The notes under the pieces were generated by a model. That model was not told the origin of the DNA, ran no database searches, and saw nothing but the letters and a program-made list of their open reading frames with translations. A stretch of 31,207 nt of DNA from CAVQMB01 sp963713445. Its GTDB lineage: Bacteria > Pseudomonadota > Gammaproteobacteria > Competibacterales > Competibacteraceae. Positions 1 through 7,653 of this stretch are shown piece by piece. Position 1 is the stretch's first letter; each line of letters opens with the position of its first letter. The position numbers and the translations under genes were made by a program. The stretch is from NCBI GenBank assembly GCA_963713445.1, contig CAVQMB010000030.1, positions 1-31,207 on the forward strand, given 5' to 3'.

Positions 1-2
1 AT

Positions 3-362
3 ACCCAGTTCAGCCGGCGCCTGCGTGCCTTTATCGATGCCGAACCGCCGCTGACCGCGCTCCGCGTGAGAGGATGGAACTGGTTCAAGCCGGTAGCCGG
101 GTTTGCATTGGCGGCGTCTATCGCAGCGGTGGCTGTGGTGGTGCTGCGAACTGACGGTACCGGTGAGCTGATGTCGAGGTCCACGACCATCGCGTCCACC
201 GCGAAGTCGACCGGTGTGGCGGCTGCGGACGTGGTCACCGGGGATCAACCGAATACCCGCCTCAGCATGTATCTGGTCAATCATAACAGCTACGCGTCGC
301 TGAACAGCGTCTATGGGGTTCTCCCCTACGTGCGCATGGCCAGCTACCAGATTGGACCCTGA
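3..362 (+). CDS. rseA: RseA/MucA anti-sigma-E factor, C-terminal part (5' truncated)
   Basis: This is the C-terminal portion of the membrane anti-sigma factor that holds sigma-E (RpoE/AlgU) at the inner membrane and releases it after regulated proteolysis. The open frame runs from the window edge with no start, so the N-terminal sigma-binding domain lies outside. Visible parts are a short cytoplasmic stretch (RRLRAFIDAEPP), one hydrophobic segment (GFALAASIAAVAVVVL) and a periplasmic tail ending in a VLPYVRMASY-like motif, as is usual in this family. The stop lies 3 bases before rseB, consistent with one operon. An internal GTG at position 66 opens a 98-codon frame, but the coding signal clearly continues upstream of it. 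The identification rests on the C-terminal pattern plus the following rseB. Confidence 0.85.
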   Translation, partial: TQFSRRLRAFIDAEPPLTALRVRGWNWFKPVAGFALAASIAAVAVVVLRTDGTGELMSRSTTIASTAKSTGVAAADVVTGDQPNTRLSMYLVNHNSYASLNSVYGVLPYVRMASYQIGP

Positions 363-365
363 CTG

Positions 366-1349
366 ATGGGACGTCAGATTTTGTTGCTGCCGCTGCTGTT
401 GCTGGCGGCGGTGGCCGCGGCTGCTCCGGCGTGGGCGCAGGATAGTGCCAAGCAGTTGCTGGAGCGGATGATCAAGGCGACGCGGACGCTCAACTATGAG
501 GGGACGTTTGCCTACATTCAGGGCCAGGATGTGGACGTCATGGCCTTGATCCACAGCAACGAGGATGGTCACGAACGCCAGCGGATGTATTCGCTGAGCG
601 GTGCGCGCCGCGAAGTACTGGTGCAGAACAATCAGGTAACCTGTCTGTTGCCTGACAGGCGGCTGGCCATCAAGATTGCCCGCTATACCCGGTCACCGTT
701 TCCGATCTCGTTTCCCAGTGACCTCGATACGCTGAAGCCCAATTACCGTTTCCGGATGGAGGGCACGGATCGGGTCGTCAACCGACAGACCCGGATCGTA
801 GGGGTAGTACCCCGCGATCATTTCCGTTATGGCTACAAGCTCTGGCTGGACAACGGTACGGGTCTGGTATTGCGATCGGCCTTGGTCAATCGCCATGATC
901 ATTATCTGGAACAGTTGATCTTCACCCGCTTTCAGCTCAAGTCGCATATCGATCCCGCTGCCCTGAATCCCAGTATTAGCGGCATGCCGTCGGTGAAGAT
1001 GGTCACTGAGCCGGGCGACGAGAGTGACAGCGACAGTGAACCTGATTGGTCGGTTAGCAAAGTGCCGCCGGGTTTCCAGCAGGTGATGTATCAGCAGCCC
1101 CGTACCGCTGATGCCAGTGGCCCGTTGAACGAGCAGGTCGTGTTCAGTGACGGCCTGGCAACGGTGTCGGTGTTCGTCGAGCAGTTCAAGGGTAAGCCGT
1201 TGCTGCGCGGTGCCTCGCGGATTGATGCGATGAATGCCTACGGGGTCATACTGGACAAGCGGTTCCAGGTGCTGGCCGTTGGTGAAGTGCCACCCGAAAC
1301 CGTGCACATGATCGCCACCTCGACCCATATAAAACCATCGGATAAGTGA
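366..1349 (+). CDS. rseB: RseB/MucB sigma-E regulatory protein
   Basis: RseB is the periplasmic partner that binds the RseA periplasmic domain and shields it from DegS cleavage until it senses mislocalised lipopolysaccharide or lipoprotein. The 327-residue length is normal. A signal peptide ends at about residue 24 (APAWAQ-DS). The N-terminal lipoprotein-carrier-like domain (about 27-200, with NYEGTFAYIQG and ERQRMYSLSGARREV) and the smaller C-terminal domain (about 225-320) are both present. The ATG at 366 follows the rseA stop directly. In many gammaproteobacteria rseC and/or mucD come next, but here lepA follows after a 127-base gap. Family identity is clear; the regulatory role is taken from the family. 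Confidence 0.93.
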   Translation: MGRQILLLPLLLLAAVAAAAPAWAQDSAKQLLERMIKATRTLNYEGTFAYIQGQDVDVMALIHSNEDGHERQRMYSLSGARREVLVQNNQVTCLLPDRRLAIKIARYTRSPFPISFPSDLDTLKPNYRFRMEGTDRVVNRQTRIVGVVPRDHFRYGYKLWLDNGTGLVLRSALVNRHDHYLEQLIFTRFQLKSHIDPAALNPSISGMPSVKMVTEPGDESDSDSEPDWSVSKVPPGFQQVMYQQPRTADASGPLNEQVVFSDGLATVSVFVEQFKGKPLLRGASRIDAMNAYGVILDKRFQVLAVGEVPPETVHMIATSTHIKPSDK

Positions 1350-1403
1350 CGGCTAAAGAGGGTGCCGACCGGCTTAGCCTGTGTGCCTGAATCCGCGCCG
1401 GGT

Positions 1404-1440
1404 TATAATGACTATTTTTGCCGCCGTACCTGTGGGTACG
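1404..1440 (+). promoter_or_regulatory. Candidate lepA promoter -10 and 5' leader hairpin
   Basis: A perfect TATAAT occurs at 1404-1409 in the gap between rseB and lepA. No good -35 hexamer lies 16-18 bases upstream (1380-1387 reads roughly GTGTGC), so activity would need an activator or be weak. A 6-bp perfect stem (CGTACC at 1425-1430, GGTACG at 1435-1440, four-base loop) would lie in the leader RNA. The gap and the -10 suggest lepA-lepB-rnc-era can be transcribed separately from the rpoE operon. No run of T follows the hairpin, so it is not an intrinsic terminator. Confidence 0.4.
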
Positions 1441-1476
1441 CGGTAATTCAGGGATAAGCGTAGGTACAGCCGGTTG

Positions 1477-3270
1477 ATGCAGCGCATTCGAAATTTTTCC
1501 ATTATTGCTCATATCGATCATGGTAAGTCGACACTGGCCGATCGTTTCATCCAGCTCTGCGAGGGGTTGACGGCGCGCGAGTTGGCCGAGCAAGTGCTCG
1601 ATTCCATGGATCTTGAGCGCGAACGCGGTATCACCATAAAGGCCCACAGTGTTTCGTTGAACTACACCGCTCGCGACGGGTGTCAGTATCAGTTGAATTT
1701 CATCGATACCCCCGGACATGTCGACTTTTCTTATGAAGTGTCACGTTCGCTGGCGGCCTGTGAGGGTGCCTTATTAGTTGTCGATGCGGCGCAAGGTGTC
1801 GAGGCCCAGAGTGTAGCCAATTGCTATACTGCGATCGATCAGGGGCTGGAAGTCATTCCAGTGCTCAACAAGATCGATTTGCCGTCTGCCGAGCCTGACC
1901 GGGTGGCCGAGGAGATCGGCGATATCATCGGTATCGACGCCAGCGACGCGGCCCGTGTCAGCGCGAAGACCGGTGAGGGCGTGGCTGATCTGTTGGAACG
2001 CATCGTCGCTGAGATTCCGCCACCGGAGGGCGATCCAGACGGGCCGCTCAAGGCATTGATCATCGATTCCTGGTTCGATAACTATGTCGGCGTTATTTCG
2101 CTGGTGCGCGTGGTGGATGGTGAAATCGTCCCCAAGCAGAAGATGAAGGTTATGTCAACCGGTCGGGTCTACCAGATCGACAAGGTCGGCGTGTTTACAC
2201 CTAAGCGCACCGAACGCCAGCGGCTCGCAACCGGTGAGGTGGGCTTCGTCATTTCGACAATCAAGGATGTTGACGGCGCCCCGGTCGGCGATACGATTAC
2301 CGGCGAAAGTAATCCGGCCGGCAGTCCGCTGCCGGGTTTCGAGAAGGTTCAGCCGCGGGTGTTCGCCGGCCTGTTCCCGGTCGAGGCCGAGGACTATGAA
2401 AACCTGCGCGACGCCTTGGGCAAACTACGCCTCAACGATGCAGCACTGCACTACGAACCGGAAACCTCACAGGCGCTGGGTTTCGGGTTCCGCTGCGGTT
2501 TTCTCGGCATGTTGCATATGGAGATCGTGCAGGAGCGCCTTGAGCGTGAGTACGACCTGGATCTTATCACCACCGCGCCAACGGTGATCTATCAAGTACT
2601 CAGCACCGATGGTGATACGCGTTACGTCGACAATCCGGACAACCTGCCACCGGTCAATCAGATTGCTGAGATTCGTGAACCCGTTATTCTGGCCAATATT
2701 CTGGTGCCGCAGGAGCATATCGGCGCGGTGCTCGGGTTGTGTGTGGAAAAGCGTGGTGTCCAGCGCAGCATGCACTACTCGGGGCGCCAGGTAGCACTGG
2801 CCTTCGAACTGCCGCTGGCCGAGGTGGTGCTGGACTTTTTTGATCGGTTGAAGTCGGCCAGCCGTGGCTTCGCCTCGTTCGATTACAGTTTCGAGCGGTT
2901 CCAGACCGCCAATCTGGTCCGGCTCGATGTATTGATCAACGGTGAGCGGGTCGACGCACTGTCCATTATCGTGCACCGTGATCAGGCCCAGTACCGCGGG
3001 CGCGAGCTGGTCGAGCGGATGCGCGAGCTGATTCCCCGGCAGATGTTCGAGGTGGCCATTCAGGCTGCTATCGGCAATCACATCATTGCCCGCTCAACAG
3101 TCAAGGCCTTGCGCAAGAATGTGACGGCCAAGTGCTACGGCGGTGATGTCAGCCGCAAACGCAAGTTGTTGGAAAAGCAGAAAGCCGGTAAGAAGCGCAT
3201 GAAGCAGGTAGGTCGGGTGGAGATCCCTCAGGCCGCTTTTCTGGCAGTCCTTCAGGTCGAGAAAAAATAA
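1477..3270 (+). CDS. lepA: Elongation factor 4 (LepA), ribosome-associated GTPase
   Basis: LepA/EF4 is a translational GTPase that binds ribosomes and affects initiation and back-translocation. The 597-residue protein has the expected layout: a G domain with the P-loop AHIDHGKST near residue 12, switch II DTPGH, NKID and a SAKTG motif; then domain II, an EF-G-like domain III/V, and the LepA-specific C-terminal domain ending in a lysine-rich tail (SRKRKLLEKQKAGKKRMKQ). A TTG at 1474 is in frame immediately before the ATG at 1477. The ATG is preferred because family members start about two residues before IRNFSIIAHIDHG. lepB begins 19 bases downstream, as in the conserved lepA-lepB pair. Confidence 0.97.
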   Translation: MQRIRNFSIIAHIDHGKSTLADRFIQLCEGLTARELAEQVLDSMDLERERGITIKAHSVSLNYTARDGCQYQLNFIDTPGHVDFSYEVSRSLAACEGALLVVDAAQGVEAQSVANCYTAIDQGLEVIPVLNKIDLPSAEPDRVAEEIGDIIGIDASDAARVSAKTGEGVADLLERIVAEIPPPEGDPDGPLKALIIDSWFDNYVGVISLVRVVDGEIVPKQKMKVMSTGRVYQIDKVGVFTPKRTERQRLATGEVGFVISTIKDVDGAPVGDTITGESNPAGSPLPGFEKVQPRVFAGLFPVEAEDYENLRDALGKLRLNDAALHYEPETSQALGFGFRCGFLGMLHMEIVQERLEREYDLDLITTAPTVIYQVLSTDGDTRYVDNPDNLPPVNQIAEIREPVILANILVPQEHIGAVLGLCVEKRGVQRSMHYSGRQVALAFELPLAEVVLDFFDRLKSASRGFASFDYSFERFQTANLVRLDVLINGERVDALSIIVHRDQAQYRGRELVERMRELIPRQMFEVAIQAAIGNHIIARSTVKALRKNVTAKCYGGDVSRKRKLLEKQKAGKKRMKQVGRVEIPQAAFLAVLQVEKK

Positions 3271-3289
3271 ACCCTAGGATCTACTTCTG

Positions 3290-4093
3290 ATGCAACTCGA
3301 TTTTGCCGCTTTTCTGGTCATAGCAGCCTTGGTAACGGGCTGCATCTGGCTTCTCGATGCAATCGTGCTGGCGCCGCGCCGGGCACGGCGGCTGGAGCAG
3401 GCCGCGCAGACTGCCGAGGGTACCGTAACCGGCCAGTACCGGATGCCCTGGCTGGTGGATTTCTCGCGCTCGTTTTTCCCGGTTATACTGATTGTGCTGC
3501 TGCTGCGTTCGTTCGTGGTCGAACCGTTCCGGATTCCATCGGGTTCCATGGAGCCGACGTTGATCCCGGGTGATTTCATTCTGGTCAACAAGTTCGATTA
3601 CGGCCTGCGGTTGCCGATCACCCATACTAAGATACTCAGTCTCGGTGAGCCGGAGCGCGGTGATGTCGTGGTGTTCCGCTACCCGGAAAATCCGCGTATT
3701 GCCTTTATCAAGCGGATTGTCGGTTTACCGGGCGATCATATCGAGTATCGGCACAAGCAGCTTTTCATCAATGGCAAGCCCGAAGAACTGGAATCATTGC
3801 CGCCGTCGGCGCCGAACGTGCCGCCCGGCTACGAGGCGAAGCTGGAAATTCTCGGTAAAGTCAAGCATCGTATACTGATCCACCCGGGATTCGATGGGCA
3901 GTCCTGGGACTATGTGGTGCCGAAGAAGAGTTATTTCGTAATGGGTGACAACCGCGACAACAGTCGAGACAGCCGTTACTGGGGGCCGATGCCGGAAGCC
4001 AATCTGATTGGTAAGGCTTTCCTGATCTGGATGAATTGGGATTGCGTGACCGGTCAGGGTCACTGCGGCCGGATCGGCAGGGCTATCCGATGA
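3290..4093 (+). CDS. lepB: Signal peptidase I
   Basis: This membrane serine protease removes signal peptides from exported proteins at the outer face of the inner membrane. It has 267 residues. Two hydrophobic segments (about 5-27 and 62-77) flank a basic cytoplasmic loop, the type I leader peptidase topology. The Ser-Lys dyad is visible: Ser86 in PSGSMEPTL (box B) and Lys141 in FIKRIVGLPGD (box D). Box E reads MGDNRDNSRDSR. A modest AGGA lies about 10 bases before the ATG. The stop overlaps the next gene in an ATGA, indicating translational coupling to the DUF4845 gene. Confidence 0.96.
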   Translation: MQLDFAAFLVIAALVTGCIWLLDAIVLAPRRARRLEQAAQTAEGTVTGQYRMPWLVDFSRSFFPVILIVLLLRSFVVEPFRIPSGSMEPTLIPGDFILVNKFDYGLRLPITHTKILSLGEPERGDVVVFRYPENPRIAFIKRIVGLPGDHIEYRHKQLFINGKPEELESLPPSAPNVPPGYEAKLEILGKVKHRILIHPGFDGQSWDYVVPKKSYFVMGDNRDNSRDSRYWGPMPEANLIGKAFLIWMNWDCVTGQGHCGRIGRAIR

Positions 4094-4473
4094 ACCGGTG
4101 CCACCACGCGGCGCGGCGCCAGGCCGGCATCTCGTTGCTGGGTGGGCTCATCCTGGCGCTGCTGGTGGGTTCGCTGGTGTTGTTCGCCTTCCGCGTGGTG
4201 CCCATGTATCTGCAGTATTACCAGCTGCGCAAGGATCTGGTATCGTTGCGCTCCAACGTTAACGATTACAGCGTCAGCCTGGCGAGCATCCAAAGGCACC
4301 TGCAACGGCGCTTTGATATCGATTACATCACCGCTGTGAAACCGGAAGATCTGCATATCTACCGGCGCCAGGGCCGGATTCTGGTGGATGTCGATTACCG
4401 CGATCAGCGGCCACTGATCGGCAATCTGTCAATAGTGGCGCACTTCCAGCACCAGGTTCAGCTGTATCCGTGA
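4090..4473 (+). CDS. DUF4845 membrane protein between lepB and rnc
   Basis: This 127-residue protein has one N-terminal transmembrane helix (about 14-36, ISLLGGLILALLVGSLVLFA) and a soluble, probably periplasmic domain. It matches the DUF4845 family, which occurs between lepB and rnc in Pseudomonas and relatives; its function is not established. The N-terminus (RRQAGISLLGG) resembles a type IV prepilin-like leader with a small residue before a hydrophobic helix, but no biochemical role should be read from that. The ATG at 4090 overlaps the lepB stop as ATGA; an upstream in-frame start at 4036 lies inside lepB and is less likely. The 3' end overlaps the GTG of rnc. Confidence 0.85.
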   Translation: MNRCHHAARRQAGISLLGGLILALLVGSLVLFAFRVVPMYLQYYQLRKDLVSLRSNVNDYSVSLASIQRHLQRRFDIDYITAVKPEDLHIYRRQGRILVDVDYRDQRPLIGNLSIVAHFQHQVQLYP

Positions 4474-5132
4474 CTCCGGACCACTTGTGTCAGACCCTGG
4501 GGTATCACTTCCGGTCGGGGCAGTTGCTGAGCACGGCGTTGACGCATCGCAGCGCCGCCGGCGTCGCCAACAACGAACGTTTTGAGTTCCTCGGGGATGC
4601 CATGCTCAACATGGTGATCGCGGAAGCCTTGTTTCAGCGCTATCCGCGAGCCGATGAGGGTGATCTCAGCCGCCTGCGTGCCACTCTGGTCAAGGGTGAG
4701 ACATTGGCCAGCATCGCGCGCGAGCTTGATCTGGGCACGTATCTGCATTTGGGCGAAGGGGAGCTCAAGAGCGGCGGTTTTCGGCGCAACTCGATTCTGG
4801 CCGACGCCGTGGAGGCGGTTCTTGCTGCTGTCTACCTGGACAGTGATTTCCTAACCTGCCGGCAACTGATCCTGGACCTGTTCCGCCAACGGCTGGACGC
4901 GCTGCCGCCGGTGGCTGAGCTGAAAGACCCCAAGACCCGTTTGCAGGAACGCTTGCAGGCGGACCAGAAACCGCTACCCGTCTATCAGGTAATGGCCGTT
5001 AGCGGAGCACCGCACCAACGGTGCTTTACCATCGAATGTCGCCTGGACGGATTCAGCATCGTTGCTGAAGGAAGCAGTCGCCGCAAGGCCGAGCAGGAAG
5101 CCGCCCGCAAGGCCTTGGAGCGGCTGTCATGA
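4470..5132 (+). CDS. rnc: Ribonuclease III
   Basis: RNase III cleaves double-stranded RNA, processing rRNA precursors and mRNA leaders. At 220 residues it is close to the E. coli length. The catalytic signature NERFEFLGDA is at 35-44 (acidic residues Glu36, Glu39, Asp43). The second acidic pair is Asp112 and Glu115 in the ADAVEAVLAAVYLD helix. The C-terminal dsRNA-binding domain (about 152-220) ends with the SSRRKAEQEAARKAL helix. It starts with GTG in a GTGA overlap with the preceding stop and ends in an ATGA overlap with era, so expression is coupled through the lepB-DUF4845-rnc-era chain. Confidence 0.97.
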   Translation: MTPDHLCQTLGYHFRSGQLLSTALTHRSAAGVANNERFEFLGDAMLNMVIAEALFQRYPRADEGDLSRLRATLVKGETLASIARELDLGTYLHLGEGELKSGGFRRNSILADAVEAVLAAVYLDSDFLTCRQLILDLFRQRLDALPPVAELKDPKTRLQERLQADQKPLPVYQVMAVSGAPHQRCFTIECRLDGFSIVAEGSSRRKAEQEAARKALERLS

Positions 5133-6016
5133 GCCGGGCGGGTTATGTCGGTCTGATCGGCCGACCCAATGTTGGCAAGTCGACACTGCTGAACGGCCTG
5201 ATCGAGTTTAAGCTGAGCATCACCTCGGCGAAACCTCAGACCACGCGGCGGACCCTTCTGGGTATCAGGACGCTGGCCGACGCGCAGCTGGTCTACGTTG
5301 ACACCCCGGGCCTGCACCGCAACCAGAAACGGGCTCTTAATCGCTATATGAACCGGGCTGCGGCGGATACCCTCAGTTACGTTGACGTGGTCGTGTTGCT
5401 GGTGGAGGCGTTGCGCTGGCAGGACGAAGACGATGCCGTGCTGGAGCGCCTGGATGACTTCACCGGTCCGGTTATCGGCGCCATCAACAAGGTCGACCGC
5501 GTTACCGAGAAGGCCCGGTTGCTGCCGTTTCTGTCACGCCTGGCGGAACGCCGAGAGTTTGCCCATCTGATTCCGGTTTCGGCGCTCAAGGGCGACAATC
5601 TGCAGGCGTTGGAACAAGCCATTATCGAGCAGTTGCCAGAGGGCCCATTGCTGTTCGCGGAGGATGAGATCACCACCGCTAGCGAACGCCTGCTGGCGGC
5701 CGAGATTGTTCGCGAGAAACTGTTCCGGATGCTGCATGACGAAGTGCCTTATGCGCTGACGGTGGCGATAGAGCAATACCAGGAACTGCCGGGTCTGGTG
5801 CGTATCGGCGCCACGATCTGGGTGGAGCGGCCCGGTCAGAAGGGCATCGTCATTGGCGAGAGCGGACGGGTACTGCGTGAGGTTGGGCGTAGGGCCCGGC
5901 TCGATCTGGAACGGTTGCTAGGCAAGAAGGTGTTCCTGCAGACCTGGGTCAAGGTGCGGGCTGACTGGTCTGACGATGAAAAGGCCCTGACCCGGTTCGG
6001 CTATCACGAGTCGTGA
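5129..6016 (+). CDS. era: GTPase Era, 30S ribosome assembly factor
   Basis: Era is an essential GTPase that binds the 3' end of 16S rRNA during 30S maturation. The 295-residue protein has an N-terminal G domain with GRPNVGKST (11-19), a TTRRT switch I region, DTPGLH, NKVD and SAL motifs. A C-terminal KH domain follows (about 200-290), with the GQKGIVIGESGRVLREVG loop that contacts RNA. The start overlaps the rnc stop (ATGA), the usual rnc-era coupling. recO starts 6 bases after the era stop. Confidence 0.97.
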   Translation: MSRAGYVGLIGRPNVGKSTLLNGLIEFKLSITSAKPQTTRRTLLGIRTLADAQLVYVDTPGLHRNQKRALNRYMNRAAADTLSYVDVVVLLVEALRWQDEDDAVLERLDDFTGPVIGAINKVDRVTEKARLLPFLSRLAERREFAHLIPVSALKGDNLQALEQAIIEQLPEGPLLFAEDEITTASERLLAAEIVREKLFRMLHDEVPYALTVAIEQYQELPGLVRIGATIWVERPGQKGIVIGESGRVLREVGRRARLDLERLLGKKVFLQTWVKVRADWSDDEKALTRFGYHES

Positions 6017-6022
6017 CCGGTC

Positions 6023-6751
6023 ATGCGGGTGAGTCTGACGCCGGCATTCGTGCTGCATCGGCGGGCGTACCGGGAAACCAGCGTGCTGCTGGAGGTCCTC
6101 AGTCGGGAGCACGGCCGTCTCGGCCTGGTTGCACGCGGCGCAGCCCGGCCCCGGTCACGGCTACGGCCGCTGCTGCAACCGTTTCAACCGCTACTGCTGA
6201 CATGGTCCGGGTACGGTGACCTCGCTACGCTGACCGCGGCCGAGGAAGCCGAGCGGCTGCCGTCACTACCGGCTGCCCGGCTGCTGAGTGCCTTTTACCT
6301 CAACGAACTGCTCATTGCCCTGCTGGCCCGGCTGGATCCCAGCCCCGAGCTTTATCAAAGTTATCATGTGGCCCTGTTGGAACTGGCTGCCGGTGACAAC
6401 GAGCAGGTATCCCTGCGGCGTTTCGAAGTGCGCCTGCTGGCGGCACTTGGTTATGGTCTGCAACTGACTCACGAGGCCGATAGCGGACAACCGCTGGTGC
6501 CCGGGCGAACCTACCGCTACCTGCCCGAGCGAGGGCCGCTGGTGACCACAACATCCGGCGAGGGCACTATAATCAGCGGACGCAGTCTGCTGGCACTGGC
6601 GGCGGATGAGATCGACGAACCCGCTATCCTGCGGGAGGTGAAACAGCTCACCCGTGCCGTGCTGGCGTCCCGCCTGGACAAACCCCTGCTGAGCCGAACT
6701 GTGATCAGGGCGCTGCGGCGGGCTTCCAACCCGAGCGACAGGACCCGATGA
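6023..6751 (+). CDS. recO: DNA repair protein RecO
   Basis: RecO acts with RecF and RecR to load RecA on SSB-coated gaps. The 242-residue protein begins with the typical OB-fold N-terminus (AFVLHRRAYRETSVLLEVLSREHGRLGLVARGA), followed by a helical C-terminal domain (LSAFYLNELLIALL, RRFEVRLLAALGYG). No zinc-finger cysteines are seen, as expected for gammaproteobacterial members. In E. coli recO is followed by pdxJ and acpS; here it overlaps cysM by four bases (ATGA), so pdxJ has been lost or moved. Confidence 0.93.
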   Translation: MRVSLTPAFVLHRRAYRETSVLLEVLSREHGRLGLVARGAARPRSRLRPLLQPFQPLLLTWSGYGDLATLTAAEEAERLPSLPAARLLSAFYLNELLIALLARLDPSPELYQSYHVALLELAAGDNEQVSLRRFEVRLLAALGYGLQLTHEADSGQPLVPGRTYRYLPERGPLVTTTSGEGTIISGRSLLALAADEIDEPAILREVKQLTRAVLASRLDKPLLSRTVIRALRRASNPSDRTR

Positions 6752-7653
6752 CCATGAACGCAGATTTTCCGACCATCGAGCAGTTTATCGGCCATACCCC
6801 GCTGGTGCGTTTGCAGCGGCTGCCGGGTGCTACCGCCGGTCTGGTGCTGGCCAAGCTGGAAGGCAATAATCCGGCCGGATCGGTCAAAGACCGGCCCGCG
6901 CTCAGCATGATCACCGAGGCCGAGCAGCGCGGTGATATCCGCCCGGGCGATACCCTGATCGAGGCGACCAGCGGCAATACCGGTATCGCGCTGGCGATGG
7001 CTGCGGCGATCAAGGGTTATCATATGGTTTTGATCATGCCGGACAATCTGAGCGTTGAGCGGCGAGCTTCGGTGCGCGCCTACGGGGCTGAGCTGATCCT
7101 GGTCAGCAAGGCCGAGGGTATGGAAGGCGCGCGCGATCTGGCCGAGCGGCTACAGGGTGAGGGTCGTGGTACGGTGCTGGACCAGTTCGCCAATCCGGAC
7201 AATCCACTAGCACATTATCGTCATACCGGGCCGGAGATCTGGCGTGACAGCGGCGGCAAGGTAACCCATTTCGTCAGTTCCATGGGGACGACGGGCACCA
7301 TCATGGGCGTATCGCGTTATCTCAAGGAGCGGAATCCGGCGATCCAGGTGGTCGGTGTGCAGCCGGCTGGCGATTCCAGCATTCCCGGTATTCGTCGCTG
7401 GCCAGAGGCCTATCTGCCGAAGATCTTCGACGCCGAAAGGGTTGATCGGATCATAGAGGTCACCCAGAATCAGGCGGAAACCATGACCCGTCGGTTGGCT
7501 GCCGAGGAAGGCATCTTTGCTGGCATCTCCTCGGGAGGGGCGATGCATGCCGCGCTGGCGCTGGCCTGTGAGCAGGCTGATGCCATGATTGTAACGATCG
7601 TCTGTGACCGCGGAGACCGCTATCTTTCCACCGGCGTATTTCCGGACCACTAG
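6748..7653 (+). CDS. cysM: Cysteine synthase B (O-acetylserine sulfhydrylase)
   Basis: CysM is a PLP enzyme making cysteine from O-acetylserine and sulfide, or S-sulfocysteine from thiosulfate. At 301 residues it fits the CysM subgroup. The PLP lysine is Lys47 in NNPAGSVKDRPAL, the form typical of CysM rather than CysK. TSGNTGIALA and the GTTGTIMGVSRYLKE phosphate-binding loop follow, with SSGGAMHAAL near the C-terminus. The start overlaps the recO stop (ATGA). The 3' end overlaps the apparent GTG start of the following YdbH-like gene by 50 bases. Confidence 0.95.
   Translation: MTMNADFPTIEQFIGHTPLVRLQRLPGATAGLVLAKLEGNNPAGSVKDRPALSMITEAEQRGDIRPGDTLIEATSGNTGIALAMAAAIKGYHMVLIMPDNLSVERRASVRAYGAELILVSKAEGMEGARDLAERLQGEGRGTVLDQFANPDNPLAHYRHTGPEIWRDSGGKVTHFVSSMGTTGTIMGVSRYLKERNPAIQVVGVQPAGDSSIPGIRRWPEAYLPKIFDAERVDRIIEVTQNQAETMTRRLAAEEGIFAGISSGGAMHAALALACEQADAMIVTIVCDRGDRYLSTGVFPDH

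Noticed and set aside
693..1328. Long open frame antisense to rseB
   Set aside because: It lies wholly under a well-supported gene and its translation has no recognisable domain; long antisense frames are common in GC-rich coding DNA.
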